Origin: JADMIH01 sp036399775
GTDB taxonomy: Bacteria; Chloroflexota; Chloroflexia; QHBQ01; JADMIH01
DNA: 64,000 bases
Assembly: GCA_036399775.1 (NCBI GenBank)
Contig: DASWMJ010000089.1
Span: forward strand, 277,388-341,387
Direction: 5' to 3'
The notes beneath the pieces are model-generated. The model worked only from the letters and a program-made list of their open reading frames with translations, did not search any database and had not been told where the DNA came from. The stretch's first letter is position 1; each line of letters starts with the position of its first letter. The position numbers and the translations under genes are program-made. This document shows, piece by piece, positions 17,546 to 27,053 of this stretch.

Positions 17546-18484
17546 TCATCCATCACGGCCTCCTATCTCGACGCCTAGTTCAGCGAGATTAGTAATGTCG
17601 TCCAGGTCAATCTCACCCCAGGCTGGGCAGCACTGTTGCACAGGGCACCATGCGCAAGCTGCACTCACGTGAGGTTCTAGCTCCCTGGAACCTCCCATCA
17701 CGCTATGGACGAGCTCAGTCAGGGCTTCCTTATGCCGGGCTACCTGGTCATGGTCGTACTCGGCCTCGACTTTGGTAAGGCTCAATAAATCGAGCTGAGA
17801 TATGCGCACGGCACGCACACCGGGGTGTCGTTTGTAGTGATGTCCGATTAACAGGAAGTAGAGGAAGCTTGAAAGATCCTCACCCAACGCTCGGGCGCTC
17901 GGCAACTGCCCATTCTTTGTGAGTTTATAATCAAGGACCTCGAGCACCCCACCCTCATGCAGCTCGATACGATCTGCACGGCACGACAGCTCCACTCTAT
18001 AGCCCTTTAGATTAGTTGTAGCGGTAAGGTACGCCTCAGTGGCCAGCACCTGTCCATGCGGGGTATGCTCAGATTGAGCGTAATACCTGAGAATCTCACA
18101 GGCTTGCGTATATGCTGCCTCCTCGGCCAGGCTATCCTGGTAGCCATCTGTTTGCCAGTGTCGTGACACCAGGCTGCTAAGCTCTTGTTCGGATAGTTGT
18201 TCTCTCATGCCGTTGGTACTGCTTTGAGCATGGAGAGGCTTGTTGAGACCCAGCAACTCGCAAGGTGAGGGGCGGTGGAGAGTATCGAGAGCCGCATGTA
18301 AGCTGTTGCTGAGGGACATGGTGGCGCTCAAGGCCTTGCTGGCGGCAGCTCGCACCTGCCCTGATGCTGCTGTAGGGCCGTTGCTCGGATACTCTTCAGC
18401 GGGCCCATACAAGCGAGCAAATTTGAGGGGGCACGACAGGTATTCGCGCACACGCGATGGGGTTAATTTGATGTCTGCTATCAT
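17546..18484 (-). CDS. PD-(D/E)XK nuclease, Cas4/RecB-like
   Basis: The 312-residue protein starts with LTPSRVREYLSCPLKF, the usual beginning of Cas4/RecB-type nucleases. The catalytic segment is CRADRIEL...LEVLDYKLTK. C18 together with CAWCPVQQCCPAW near the C-terminus gives the four-cysteine arrangement that binds an iron-sulfur cluster. It probably acts on DNA ends. No cas1/cas2 are nearby. It lies upstream of the inactive TnsB-like gene on the same strand, 147 bp apart, and is divergent from the second HTH gene. Family assignment is confident; a role in transposition or defence is open. Confidence 0.85.
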   Translation of the reverse strand: MIADIKLTPSRVREYLSCPLKFARLYGPAEEYPSNGPTAASGQVRAAASKALSATMSLSNSLHAALDTLHRPSPCELLGLNKPLHAQSSTNGMREQLSEQELSSLVSRHWQTDGYQDSLAEEAAYTQACEILRYYAQSEHTPHGQVLATEAYLTATTNLKGYRVELSCRADRIELHEGGVLEVLDYKLTKNGQLPSARALGEDLSSFLYFLLIGHHYKRHPGVRAVRISQLDLLSLTKVEAEYDHDQVARHKEALTELVHSVMGGSRELEPHVSAACAWCPVQQCCPAWGEIDLDDITNLAELGVEIGGRDG

Positions 18485-18805
18485 GGGGTACTCCGTTTGT
18501 CTTGCATTGCAGGTGCTTTATCGTGGGCAAAAGCAAAGCTTAGCGGGACGTATTGACGCCCCCGCAAGAGAGATGTATCATGTTCTCTGATTGGTGGGTG
18601 AAAAGGTAAATGTTACAGGTTCGTGACGCGACCCATAGGCTGCTCCTGACACATAATTTTCCAGCGTTGGCACGATTTATCTCAGAGTAGCACCATCATA
18701 GAACTAAAGTTCCAGGAATGCAAGAGTGGATGGCTACCAAGTTATCCACAATTTCGGATTGCCTGGAAGGGCGGGCGCTACCGGACAAAAAGCTGGCGAA
18801 AAGCT
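18485..18805. other. Intergenic region between nuclease and second HTH gene
   Basis: No gene is visible in these ~320 bp. GTTCGTGACGCGACCC, CTGACACATAATTTT and GTTGGCACGATTTA occur between about 18630 and 18690 and are loose variants of the motif seen before tnsA. The divergent arrangement of a nuclease gene and an HTH gene repeats the layout of tnsA and the first HTH gene. Confidence 0.4.
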
Positions 18806-19138
18806 ATGGCAGATGACGACATCAAGGCCAGGATGAAGAGGCGTAGCGTGGAGATCGGGCGCATGTTGCGGAACGCAAGGACCAGCCGCAACGTCTCGAT
18901 CTCGGAGTGTGCTGCGCTAATTGGTACCGCACGCCTAAGGTATCGTGGGATAGAGAGCGGCGAGTCTTACATTTCGGTAGTCGAGTTGGAAGTGTTGATG
19001 GAACACCTGGGCATCCCGCAAGAGGTACCCGTGCCGGCAGGCAGTGGAGATGAGCGGAAGATACACAGGATACCTGTGTCGGTATCGCCGGACGATACTA
19101 TTTACCTTGTGGTGGACATCGCCCAAAGTTCCGAGTAA
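18806..19138 (+). CDS. XRE-type HTH regulator, second paralogue
   Basis: The 110-residue protein has an HTH (EIGRMLRNARTSRNVSISEC, IGTARLRYRGIESGE) and a tail (IPVSVSPDDTIYLVVDI) that align with the protein at 15692. Shared positions include G..LR.AR.S, CA..(I/L)GT.R.RY and PV..(P)..T...VV. It is divergent from the Cas4-like nuclease gene and is probably its regulator. The ribosome-binding site is weak. Confidence 0.8.
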   Translation: MADDDIKARMKRRSVEIGRMLRNARTSRNVSISECAALIGTARLRYRGIESGESYISVVELEVLMEHLGIPQEVPVPAGSGDERKIHRIPVSVSPDDTIYLVVDIAQSSE

Positions 19139-19210
19139 GGACGGGGATTATGTATGACGGGCATGACGCCATCGTAATAGGTAAGGTGCAAGCTGGAATG
19201 GCACAGAGCC

Positions 19211-19696
19211 ATGCGTATTGAAGCTCGGCTGCATGCTCTCGGCCTCACCTTGCCTGCACCGCTGCGGCCCCCGGATGGTCTGGCCGTACCCTATGTTTGG
19301 GTGCGAGTGCGTAAAGACCGTGCCTATGTTGCAGCGCACCCCCCTCTGAATCCGGATGGCACACTGGCTGGGCCGTTCGGTAAGGTTGGCGCGGACGTAT
19401 CTCTGGCAGCCGCGCAGGCTGCGGCGCGACTTGCCGGTCTCGCGATGCTGGGGAGCCTCCAGCGCGCCCTGGGAGACCTAGACCGGGTGACAGCCTGGTT
19501 GCGCGTGTGCGGTATGGTCAATGCGGCGACTGGGTTCACCCAGCCCGCTCACGTGTTGAACGCCTTTTCTGAACTGATTCTCGAACTCTATGGCCCTGAG
19601 GTGGGCCAGCATGCCCGCACCGCTGTGGGCGTAGCAGCCCTCTCGTGGGATAATCCCGTCGTGATTGAGGCAGAAGTCGAGGTGTCGCTCTCGTAA
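19211..19696 (+). CDS. RidA/YjgF family protein
   Basis: The 161-residue protein shows the family layout: LPAPLRPPDGLAVPYVWVRV, GPFGKVGADVSLAAAQAAAR, LGDLDRVTAWLRVCGMVNAA and ARTAVGVAALSWDNPVVIEAEVEV. RidA enzymes deaminate reactive enamine/imine intermediates from PLP enzymes; this longer subgroup often lacks assigned activity. It looks like a metabolic cargo gene, with no operon partner in the neighbourhood. The start ATG has a weak ribosome-binding site. Confidence 0.85.
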   Translation: MRIEARLHALGLTLPAPLRPPDGLAVPYVWVRVRKDRAYVAAHPPLNPDGTLAGPFGKVGADVSLAAAQAAARLAGLAMLGSLQRALGDLDRVTAWLRVCGMVNAATGFTQPAHVLNAFSELILELYGPEVGQHARTAVGVAALSWDNPVVIEAEVEVSLS

Positions 19697-19926
19697 ATCG
19701 TGACCCTTGGACTGGTGAGGTCAGTGGGTCAAGCACTGCCTGCACCAAAGAGTAGCTGCGTCAGAGGCGGACACGGGCTAACGGTTGTAAAGCGTCCACT
19801 TGCCGCCCTGATAATGCAAGATCACACCTCGATCCTGCCGCCCACCCCTCTTCAGGCGACACCCTGTAGAGGGTAGCTAGAGATCCCTCGGCAGTAGTAA
19901 GAAGTCAACTCGATTATATCCGGTGC

Positions 19927-21093
19927 CTAGACCGCTTTGGAGCGTGCGCTTTGCCGCGCCACTGTCCACAGCCCATCGGTGCCGCATACTAAACGTTCGC
20001 TTTTACGAAGCACCTTGCGCAGATAGGCTAGAAAAGTCCGCGAGCGCGATTGATAACCACGCTTCACAACTGCCCGTGCGATATCCCTTACCGACAGAGG
20101 TTCGCGTGCTGCATAACAAACCGAGTATATCACTGCTTCTAAGGGTAGCTGGCGGCGTATTTCAGGTAGACCCTCATACATGCGGCGCTGTGCATCTGCC
20201 AACTTTTCACTTTCATCAGCGAACGTTCGGAACGTTGCACCAACTATGGATTGAATCATCGTAGCGAACGCGTCGAGGTCCTCTGATCGGTTGCTTACCA
20301 ACTCGCCAATCATGGTACGGCTACGCGGGTGAAGAGCCCCAGTGCCAATTGCAGTGAGTGTGACAAGTTGCAACCAAACCGGCAGCCGCACAAAAGCGCG
20401 CGCCAACGCAACTACTAGCGCCCAGATAGCCTTCGTGCTTTCGGTTACGACTATTATTACTATGAACCCTCCCAGCTTGGTGTGCAGGACGACGCTTTCG
20501 GCTCTGGCACAGTCACGAAGCGCTATTATTGTCTCCCGCCCAATCGCCCTCACTTCCTCAGTCAGAATGTCTTTATCGGAGGTGGCGATGGCATCTGCAC
20601 CGCTCTCGAGATAGAGGTCAATGAACGGCTGATCCTTTAGGTCGCGGCACAAATGATCAGCAACATCATGAATTAGGTTGATATCGTGGAAGTGTATGCG
20701 ATCTTGATATGGCGCAAATTCCTGCCAAAGTGCATTTTCGGTGGTTTTCCATCTTCCTGCGCGCATCCGAATCTTGCTCTCTACCTCATCGAGAGCTTGA
20801 CGGGGGGCAATAACGATGATTTTATCTGCATCAATGGCCTCTTTTAATGCAGTTCGTGCAGACCGATCTTGACAATTCCTAGACCGCCAATACAAATCAT
20901 TCATTATGACGCTTGTATCAACAACCAAAAGATGCTGACGAGGGACGCTAAGGAACTGCGCCCATCGAGGATCGAGCACTATCAGGTCTGAAAGTAGATC
21001 GCCCAGTGATGGCAATGCATCAGATGGGATAGCTACATTAGGTGGGATGGCTATATAGGCCACTGGGTTCTCTGCCGTTTTTATGAAATGCAA
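19927..21093 (-). CDS. PIN-domain protein with membrane segment and winged-helix tail
   Basis: The protein has ~388 residues. The PIN-like nuclease part begins at about residue 55 (LLVVDTSVIMNDL), with further acidic positions in ALDEVESK and GADAIATSDKDIL, giving the usual Asp/Glu metal site. A strongly hydrophobic region follows (LGGFIVIIVV...IWALVVALA), then about 100 residues ending in a basic winged-helix-like domain (LSVRDIARAVVKRGYQSRSR). The start is a TTG with a weak ribosome-binding site. Membrane-attached PIN RNases occur in stress and defence settings. No small antitoxin gene is adjacent, so a classical VapBC pair is unlikely. Confidence 0.7.
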   Translation of the reverse strand: MHFIKTAENPVAYIAIPPNVAIPSDALPSLGDLLSDLIVLDPRWAQFLSVPRQHLLVVDTSVIMNDLYWRSRNCQDRSARTALKEAIDADKIIVIAPRQALDEVESKIRMRAGRWKTTENALWQEFAPYQDRIHFHDINLIHDVADHLCRDLKDQPFIDLYLESGADAIATSDKDILTEEVRAIGRETIIALRDCARAESVVLHTKLGGFIVIIVVTESTKAIWALVVALARAFVRLPVWLQLVTLTAIGTGALHPRSRTMIGELVSNRSEDLDAFATMIQSIVGATFRTFADESEKLADAQRRMYEGLPEIRRQLPLEAVIYSVCYAAREPLSVRDIARAVVKRGYQSRSRTFLAYLRKVLRKSERLVCGTDGLWTVARQSARSKAV

Positions 21094-21444
21094 AAGTAGA
21101 TAGGACCACCCTCTATATTAGCACAAATATTCTACATTTCCCAGGTTCGGTAATGCAGCACCGTTCGTACCACATTCTCGTCTTGCGGTTCTCGTGTACA
21201 TTGCCTCAGCTCGACTTTGTACAACTTTGGAATTGAGGTAGAGCAGGAGCCTCAATACTCTCACGACCACGCCTGGGACTTTATAAACATTCACCTTTCT
21301 GCGAGATATAGAGAAAAGTGTTACAGAAGTGTTTGTGCCTAGCTGGGCTACATGGCGCATTCACCTGCGAAATTGTGCAAAATCGAGCTTAGTCACTCTG
21401 TTTCTGTACCTGGCTTGGGCATGGGAAGAGGAGAGCGAGTTATG
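21094..21444. other. Intergenic region without recognised content
   Basis: About 350 bp between two minus-strand genes. I see no credible gene, hairpin or repeat. The one open frame on the minus strand has no family features and unconvincing composition. Confidence 0.4.
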
Positions 21445-22374
21445 TTAGTAATCATCGTCCTGTTGGCTGTTAGCTAGCCGTTCGGCCTGCACAGACCTTC
21501 TTATCAGCAAGCTCAACGAGATGCCTGTAACCACTCCGTACACCACCCCTCCTGCCGCAGATGCCGCAATGATGTCTACCTGCTGTGTAAGAAGGGAGAG
21601 CGCTACCCCAAGGGCAAATCCTGCCGTGCCAACAGCGCTAGGTATCACCCACAGCCAGCTATGTCGCACCGCCATGGCCTTCAGGATGCCGACCTGTAAT
21701 ATCCCTACTATAGAACCGAACAGCAACAACCCGGCCAGCGTACCAAACGCGATCCCGTTGTAACCTCCTATCGTCATGCCGATAAACCATCCTACGCACG
21801 AAGCGACAGCAAGCCCCATGCAGTTACCGGAAAGGGTGAGCATAAACCAGGAGCAACCGCCCAACTCCCTGTGAAAGGAGCGCAGGGCAAGCATCTGGCC
21901 GAGAGCAATTATAGCGCCTGGGATTATGCCTGCCAGGATAAGTAAAATAACCGATGCCGTGTATCCGAGGAAGCTCTCAGGAGTTATGGCCCACAGCACA
22001 AGACCGGCGGCTACAGCGTCCAGGAGGAAGCCTGCACTTGTGGGCACTATCCACAGGACGGCCCTCAACGACCATGTGAATGTTGAACTGACTGTCCATT
22101 TTGCCACACCAAAGGTATGCCTTATGCCTGTCCATAGACTGGCACCAGCGTGCCTAGGAGTGCTATCTGGCACCTCTATAACTTCAACATCGTCGGGCGC
22201 GGTGGCCAGAGCGCGAGCTTGAGCTGCCCTTGCCTCCATAAGCTCAGTGAAGGTTATGGTGCGCACAGGCACCGGCACAGGTGCAGGAGGACCCTGGGCA
22301 GCTTCAGCAGCACCCTGGTTCACAAGGGCTTTGTGCTCTTGCCTCGGATTATCGCTCCCTCTGATCGAGGCCAT
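21445..22374 (-). CDS. Polytopic membrane protein of unknown function
   Basis: The 309-residue protein has a soluble Pro/Ala-rich N-terminus of about 85 residues, then about six hydrophobic helices, many with small-residue patterns (GLAVASCVGWFIGMTIGGYNG; GTLAGLLLFGSIVGILQVGI). AGGAGCGACACA precedes the ATG. I do not recognise the family. It lies downstream of the SLH-domain pseudogene on the same strand but 230 bp away. Confidence 0.65.
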   Translation of the reverse strand: MASIRGSDNPRQEHKALVNQGAAEAAQGPPAPVPVPVRTITFTELMEARAAQARALATAPDDVEVIEVPDSTPRHAGASLWTGIRHTFGVAKWTVSSTFTWSLRAVLWIVPTSAGFLLDAVAAGLVLWAITPESFLGYTASVILLILAGIIPGAIIALGQMLALRSFHRELGGCSWFMLTLSGNCMGLAVASCVGWFIGMTIGGYNGIAFGTLAGLLLFGSIVGILQVGILKAMAVRHSWLWVIPSAVGTAGFALGVALSLLTQQVDIIAASAAGGVVYGVVTGISLSLLIRRSVQAERLANSQQDDDY

Positions 22375-22606
22375 TGTGTCGCTCCTATGCTTGATTGTTG
22401 TCCTGGGTGTTTTGCGTCGTTTCGGTTATCCTGCCTGGAGCGTGTGATGAACTTTGAGCAAGTAATCAAGCAAGCTCAACGTAGCGAGCAGCCATGAGGA
22501 TAGCAAAGACAACAAGATGCAGCCCTGTCAATGTTTCACGCAACCGTTCGCAGTCACGCGTCATCTCACGATAATAAGCGGTCCAGGCGAAGGTGCGCTC
22601 ACCTTG

Positions 22607-24169
22607 TCACCTCTGAGGAGACACGCCGTCTGACGTGCATTCAGAGTAGAAGGCATTTCCAACTAACTTTGAGGTCTGTCCACGCGTGGCATTATTACCG
22701 GGGCGGAAGTATGGGCGGTTCTGCGAGTCGCACGGTTCCCCCACCGTGCCGCACTCGTACCCGGAGATGATGCCCTGCATCGAGAGGCGCTGCACGTATA
22801 GGTAGAAAACTGAACCTGCTTGCACATCGGTGAAGATCTCAGCGCCTGGGTCGCCTGAGTAGCCCGCCGCGTTTGAGATGATCTTCGAGATCTGCCCTCG
22901 CGTGGCGTTGGCGTTCGTACGGAAGTATGGGCGGTTCTGGGCGTCGCACGGCTCACCCACCATGCCGCCGCACTCGTACCCGGAGATTATGCCCCGCACC
23001 GAGAGGCGCTGTACGAATGGGTAGAAGGTTGAGCCGATCTCGACGTCAGTGTAAGTCTGCCCTGCCGGAGGCTCCGTAAATCCTGCTGCGTTCGCTACTA
23101 TCTTGGAGAGCTGTCCGCGTGTCACGTTATTTCCGGGCCGGAACGTGCCGTCAGAGTATCCTCCGATTACCCCGTCACAGGCGAGGCAGGTAATATATAC
23201 ATAGAATGTGCTGCCCTGGGGTACATCACTGTAGGTGATGCCGCACGTAGGCACCGGGGTGGCCGTAGCCGTGGGAGGTGTGCCCGTAACTGTAGGGAAG
23301 GGGGTGGAGGTGGGTATGGGTGTACCGGGTGTGGGAGGGGGTGGGCAGTTATAGATCCAGTTGGCTGCGTTTACGGCCACCGTGCCCCAGTCCCCTGACC
23401 ACCCGGCCATAGCCTCGTTGCGGGAGAGAAAAGCGTTGAGGGCGACCACGCGTCCCTTATAAGCTATCGTGGTGAGGGTGTTATTGGTGTGGTAGCGAGC
23501 AACCTCTACGCTGCCGGAGGAGAGGACTGCCTGTACCTTATCCTGAGCCAGCAGTTCGCCTACTCCCTGCATGAGAGGGTGAGTAGCGCTGTACACACCC
23601 AGGTAGTCAGGCTGCGTAAATCCCTGCACGTTCTCAACTAGTGGGCTGTAGTTACCGGAGAGCCAGCGCCCCTGCAGGTATGAGAACGTGACATTCTCAA
23701 AGGCGGTATGTACAACCACGCCCCCACCATCGACGTAATCGGCAAGTACGTTACCCATTTGTACCCGGTTCGCATAGTTTCCTGAGCCTGCTATCACTAC
23801 CAGGTCATAGGGCTGCAGTTAAGCCAGGGTGGGTGTGGTGGAGTAAGTGTCGAGGGCGTCTATGGTAGCGACACCGGGCCGCGCGGCGATCTTGCTCGAG
23901 AGGCTGGTGTTAGGATAAAAACCTTGCAGCATAACGACATCAAGTGCGTTACATACCTGGGGAGAGGCAGACGCCGTCCAAGCCGGTTTACTGCTGTTTG
24001 CGAACACGGAGGCCGATGCCGTCAAGCCTGCGAGACTCAAGGCAAGAATAGCCAAGAGAGCTATACCTGTAACCATAGCCCTAGTGGTTACATTGGATGT
24101 AGATATTCCTGTGGGCATCAGACCCTTGCCTACAGTTGGGGCTATCGCGTTGGTGATTGTCTTCCTCAT
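22607..24169 (-). pseudogene. SLH-domain surface protein split by an in-frame TAA
   Basis: One reading frame runs from ATG 24169 (AAGGAG upstream) to 22607 but is interrupted by a TAA at 23819-23821. Before the stop are an N-terminal membrane/signal segment and ~60 extracellular residues (…STTPTLA). After it the same frame continues LQPYDLVVIAGSGNYANRV into a glutamine-amidotransferase-like domain, a Pro/Thr linker and three S-layer homology domains (e.g. GVIGGYSDGTFRPGNNVTRG). SLH domains hold proteins at the cell envelope. A GAA-to-TAA change would explain it. A restart at GTG 23797 is possible but would lack a signal peptide. A sequencing error is the alternative. Confidence 0.82.
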
Positions 24170-24444
24170 TTTGCTATATCTCCTTCTATTGCTTCTTCCT
24201 TCCCTGCGGCTTCAGCTTGTGCGACGTCTGCCATTATTTGCTTGAGCCATTGCTCCACGCCAGCTATTGCATTCCCATAAGGAGACCCTATGGCACGGTA
24301 AGCTTCAATCGCCGCAAGCCCCAGTTCCGCACATGCCCTCACATCCTCTCGCCTGGACATCGCACCTGATATCCTCATGAGAGGCGTTGATGCACCCTCG
24401 ATATGTCCACCTTCAGACGTTCGCTTCAAGCTGTTGTCTGCCAT
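24166..24444 (-). CDS. Small protein upstream of the SLH gene
   Basis: The 92-residue hydrophilic protein has a helical, Ala/Glu-rich C-terminal half (AIAGVEQWLKQIMADVAQAE). GGAGGAA precedes the ATG, and its stop overlaps the start of the SLH-domain gene (ATGA), so the two are translationally coupled. I do not recognise the family. The coupling suggests it served the surface protein that is now interrupted. Confidence 0.65.
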   Translation of the reverse strand: MADNSLKRTSEGGHIEGASTPLMRISGAMSRREDVRACAELGLAAIEAYRAIGSPYGNAIAGVEQWLKQIMADVAQAEAAGKEEAIEGDIAK

Positions 24445-24710
24445 TGCTATTCCTCCACGTTGCTACGTTGAGTGCTTGCGATGCTGTGGGAGTATTGTAC
24501 CTATATTTTACCTATTAATCAATGGTACAAAATATCTTCTCTTAGCATATGTGCCTATATACATCTATGAAACATCCCAAAATCTGCCTGATAAATATGG
24601 TATATTGCCTGCGATACGCATCAGATACAGCTTGTCGGGCTATAGGTAAAAGCGCTAGGCCGTGGGCCGCCGGCACGGCGTGAAATCGGACGTTTCTTAG
24701 GGGGTCGATA

Positions 24711-24989
24711 GTGGACGACATAGATAGTGGTAGCGGTACTGGTAATGGTACTGACGCGAACGATAGAGGTGAGGCAAGTGACCGTGGTGTTGCCGGAGCC
24801 GGACGGCCTCGCAAGGAGAAGGGGCAAAAGATGACTGAATATCCGCTATATATCCTGATGCATAACCAGGACGCTCTAGACAAGGTCAAGCGGGCCGCAC
24901 AGCTAGAGGGGCTGTCGGTATCTGCATGGGCGAGGATAGCGTTGCTGAGGGCTGCCCGTGAAAAGCTACGAGAACATGGGGATGAGTAA
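24711..24989 (+). CDS. Small ribbon-helix-helix-like protein
   Basis: The protein has 92 residues. A disordered Gly/Asp-rich N-terminus and a basic GRPRKEKGQK patch are followed by YPLYILMHNQDALDKVKRAA and LEGLSVSAWARIALLRAARE. This strand-helix-helix arrangement fits MetJ/Arc/CopG-type DNA-binding or plasmid-type regulators. The start is GTG with AGGGGG upstream. It is divergent from the small protein at 24166-24444. No toxin partner is adjacent. Confidence 0.55.
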   Translation: MDDIDSGSGTGNGTDANDRGEASDRGVAGAGRPRKEKGQKMTEYPLYILMHNQDALDKVKRAAQLEGLSVSAWARIALLRAAREKLREHGDE

Positions 24990-25706
24990 CGACTTACACA
25001 GCAGTCGTGACCTGCCTTTGTGCATAACAAGTTGCGCTGCAGTAGGGTTGTTACCCCATTGAGAGAGCGGTCTAGCCAGGAATCTACTCGCGACGGTTGC
25101 TACAAGCATAGTAGCTGTTGCCAGCATGAAGAAGGTCTGCACTCAGAACATGACACAGTGACGCTTGTCCATAAGCATTCGCCCGTTTGAGGGAGGTGTT
25201 CGTAGTCGCGGCTCCGACGGTGCTGGCGGTTCAACGATGCTATGGTGAGCCCCACTATCCATCGCTTAGTCAAAACCACAAAACCTTTTATCCCTCCTTT
25301 TCTCCACTATCTCCAGCTTTCAGCCCAATGTGCCCTGTACCCCCTCCACCAACTCTCCTCGGTAGCCCCATCAGCCCGGATCAACCTCAAACGACAAAAG
25401 CGCCATCCGTGTGGATATCCAGACTTTTGATACGTTCAATCAAGCCGACCATTCCGGCGGTTGGAAGGTGCAAGCGCATCAAGCCCAAGCGACGATGACC
25501 CGTCAAGGTGGGAGCCTCGTACCTCAGCCAGTGGAAAGTAGAACGGTGCTGCGGGTGGAATGGACAAGTGTCGTCACTTGGTGGGTTGGTGGTTCGATAT
25601 GAGCGTCATCTGCACATCTACAAGTCTTTCTGCTTTATCGCTATCAACTGATAGTGTGTTGACATGACATCGAAACAGGTTCGACACACTTACCTGGGGC
25701 AATGGC
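24990..25706. other. Gene-poor stretch of about 700 bp
   Basis: Several short open frames exist on the plus strand but none has a ribosome-binding site, family feature or convincing composition. I see no strong hairpins or repeats. Confidence 0.4.
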
Positions 25707-27053
25707 TCACGGACCTCGATTCCAGGGCTCATCCACTATATCAATGGTGAATTCTAATTCAAAGCACCCATTATAGTCTTGCGGGCGTTGCATGGGGCAT
25801 GGTATGTTCTCCTCATTTGTGACGCTGTTCACGCGGTGACTTCCTACGCCCCAATTGGTTTCTCTATTATATAGCTTCTGTATTGCGCCCCATCGCTTCA
25901 CGCCCCCAAATACGTCGTCCTGCTCAAAGCGCGGTATGGCCTCCACAGCTATGCCTTGGTATGATTGGATAGAAAAATTGTAATCGGTAGTGAGCCGGTA
26001 AATCCCACCAGAACGGGTCCCTGGGATTACATTATCAGGTTGGACAGGCATGGAACGAGGCTGGCCAGATGCGGGACTTGCCTTGGGATCTATAGTAACT
26101 GTTCCGAGGTCCACTACCCCATCGTAGCTATGCAACATAAACTGCGTGAAGTTCACGTAGGCTCTGGCGCTAAAACCCGGCAATGTGTTCACTTGCGCTA
26201 TCGTTGTTGTGGCTTGAGCGGGCGAAGGAGTTTGGACCACGTCCGGCGTGTTGGGTATGGACGTCGCGCTGTCCTGCGCTCCGTTCGTGGGCGTAGATAA
26301 CATCGTAGGGAAAGGTGTATCTGTCGGAGTGCTGATCGCCACTGACGTGGTCGATGGCAATGAGCTGGGAAGCCCTGCCGTAACACTGACAGTTGGTGTC
26401 GTTGCGTCACCAACTGTCAGGGTGTGCATAGGCCCAGTTGCAGTCTCGACTGGGGTAGCAGATGAAGTCTCGCTCGGCATAATCGTGGGGGCATCAGGTG
26501 TAGCCGTGGCGATATTACTCACACGTGGTGTAGGGGTCTGACTAGGTGTGTTCGTTTGGACTGGTACAGGGATCCACCCACCGTAGATTAAGAATGCTCC
26601 CACGAGAATAATACCACCGATCAACAGCAACATTCTCCTGTAAAGATCACCTAGCATAGAATAAGAGAATAGAAGTACGCTTGTGGAGGTGAGCACATTA
26701 GCGGTAAAGTTGCTGTTTCCACTTAGAACGGCTCCAGGTAGAACACCAGCGAGATAGAATGCCCCAGCTGAGCATATGAGTATCCAAAAGAGAATCATGA
26801 TATGGTTGTTGCGCGTTGGATTAACACCTATCTGGTGTCCCAACAACGGGAGAGTTTTCGATTGCCCCAACAATGATCGCATCACCACAAGGAAAACCAA
26901 GGCCATGACAAGGAGCACAAAGAAGGCAGGTAGTGTGAACACCTGAGATATCGCGCCCAATATATACGTCAATACAAGCGTTAGAACGACTGTAACGGCC
27001 AGTTCTACAGTTTTTTCCTGTGCCTTCTTCTTCATCGCAGGGTCTAGGTTCAT
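25707..27053 (-). CDS. Membrane protein with Pro/Thr-rich extracellular stalk
   Basis: The 448-residue protein has four to five N-terminal transmembrane helices (about residues 16-160). A ~130-residue low-complexity Thr/Pro/Ser stalk follows (TPTPRVSNIATATPD...), then a ~140-residue C-terminal extracellular domain with two cysteines in CPMQRPQDYNGC. The layout suggests a surface sensor or binding protein anchored in the membrane. The family is not recognised. It is divergent from the small gene at 27212. Confidence 0.7.
   Translation of the reverse strand: MNLDPAMKKKAQEKTVELAVTVVLTLVLTYILGAISQVFTLPAFFVLLVMALVFLVVMRSLLGQSKTLPLLGHQIGVNPTRNNHIMILFWILICSAGAFYLAGVLPGAVLSGNSNFTANVLTSTSVLLFSYSMLGDLYRRMLLLIGGIILVGAFLIYGGWIPVPVQTNTPSQTPTPRVSNIATATPDAPTIMPSETSSATPVETATGPMHTLTVGDATTPTVSVTAGLPSSLPSTTSVAISTPTDTPFPTMLSTPTNGAQDSATSIPNTPDVVQTPSPAQATTTIAQVNTLPGFSARAYVNFTQFMLHSYDGVVDLGTVTIDPKASPASGQPRSMPVQPDNVIPGTRSGGIYRLTTDYNFSIQSYQGIAVEAIPRFEQDDVFGGVKRWGAIQKLYNRETNWGVGSHRVNSVTNEENIPCPMQRPQDYNGCFELEFTIDIVDEPWNRGP

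Noticed and set aside
17546..18484. Cas4-like gene as part of a CRISPR-Cas adaptation module
   Set aside because: No cas1, cas2, effector or repeat array nearby; Cas4-type nucleases are common outside CRISPR loci.
24542..25030. 162-codon open frame on the minus strand
   Set aside because: It overlaps the better supported ribbon-helix-helix-like gene at 24711, has Ser/Pro/Arg shadow composition, and shows no ribosome-binding site or family pattern.
25187..25602. Short plus-strand frames in the gap after 24990
   Set aside because: No ribosome-binding site, no domain pattern, low-complexity Pro/Ser content typical of random frames.
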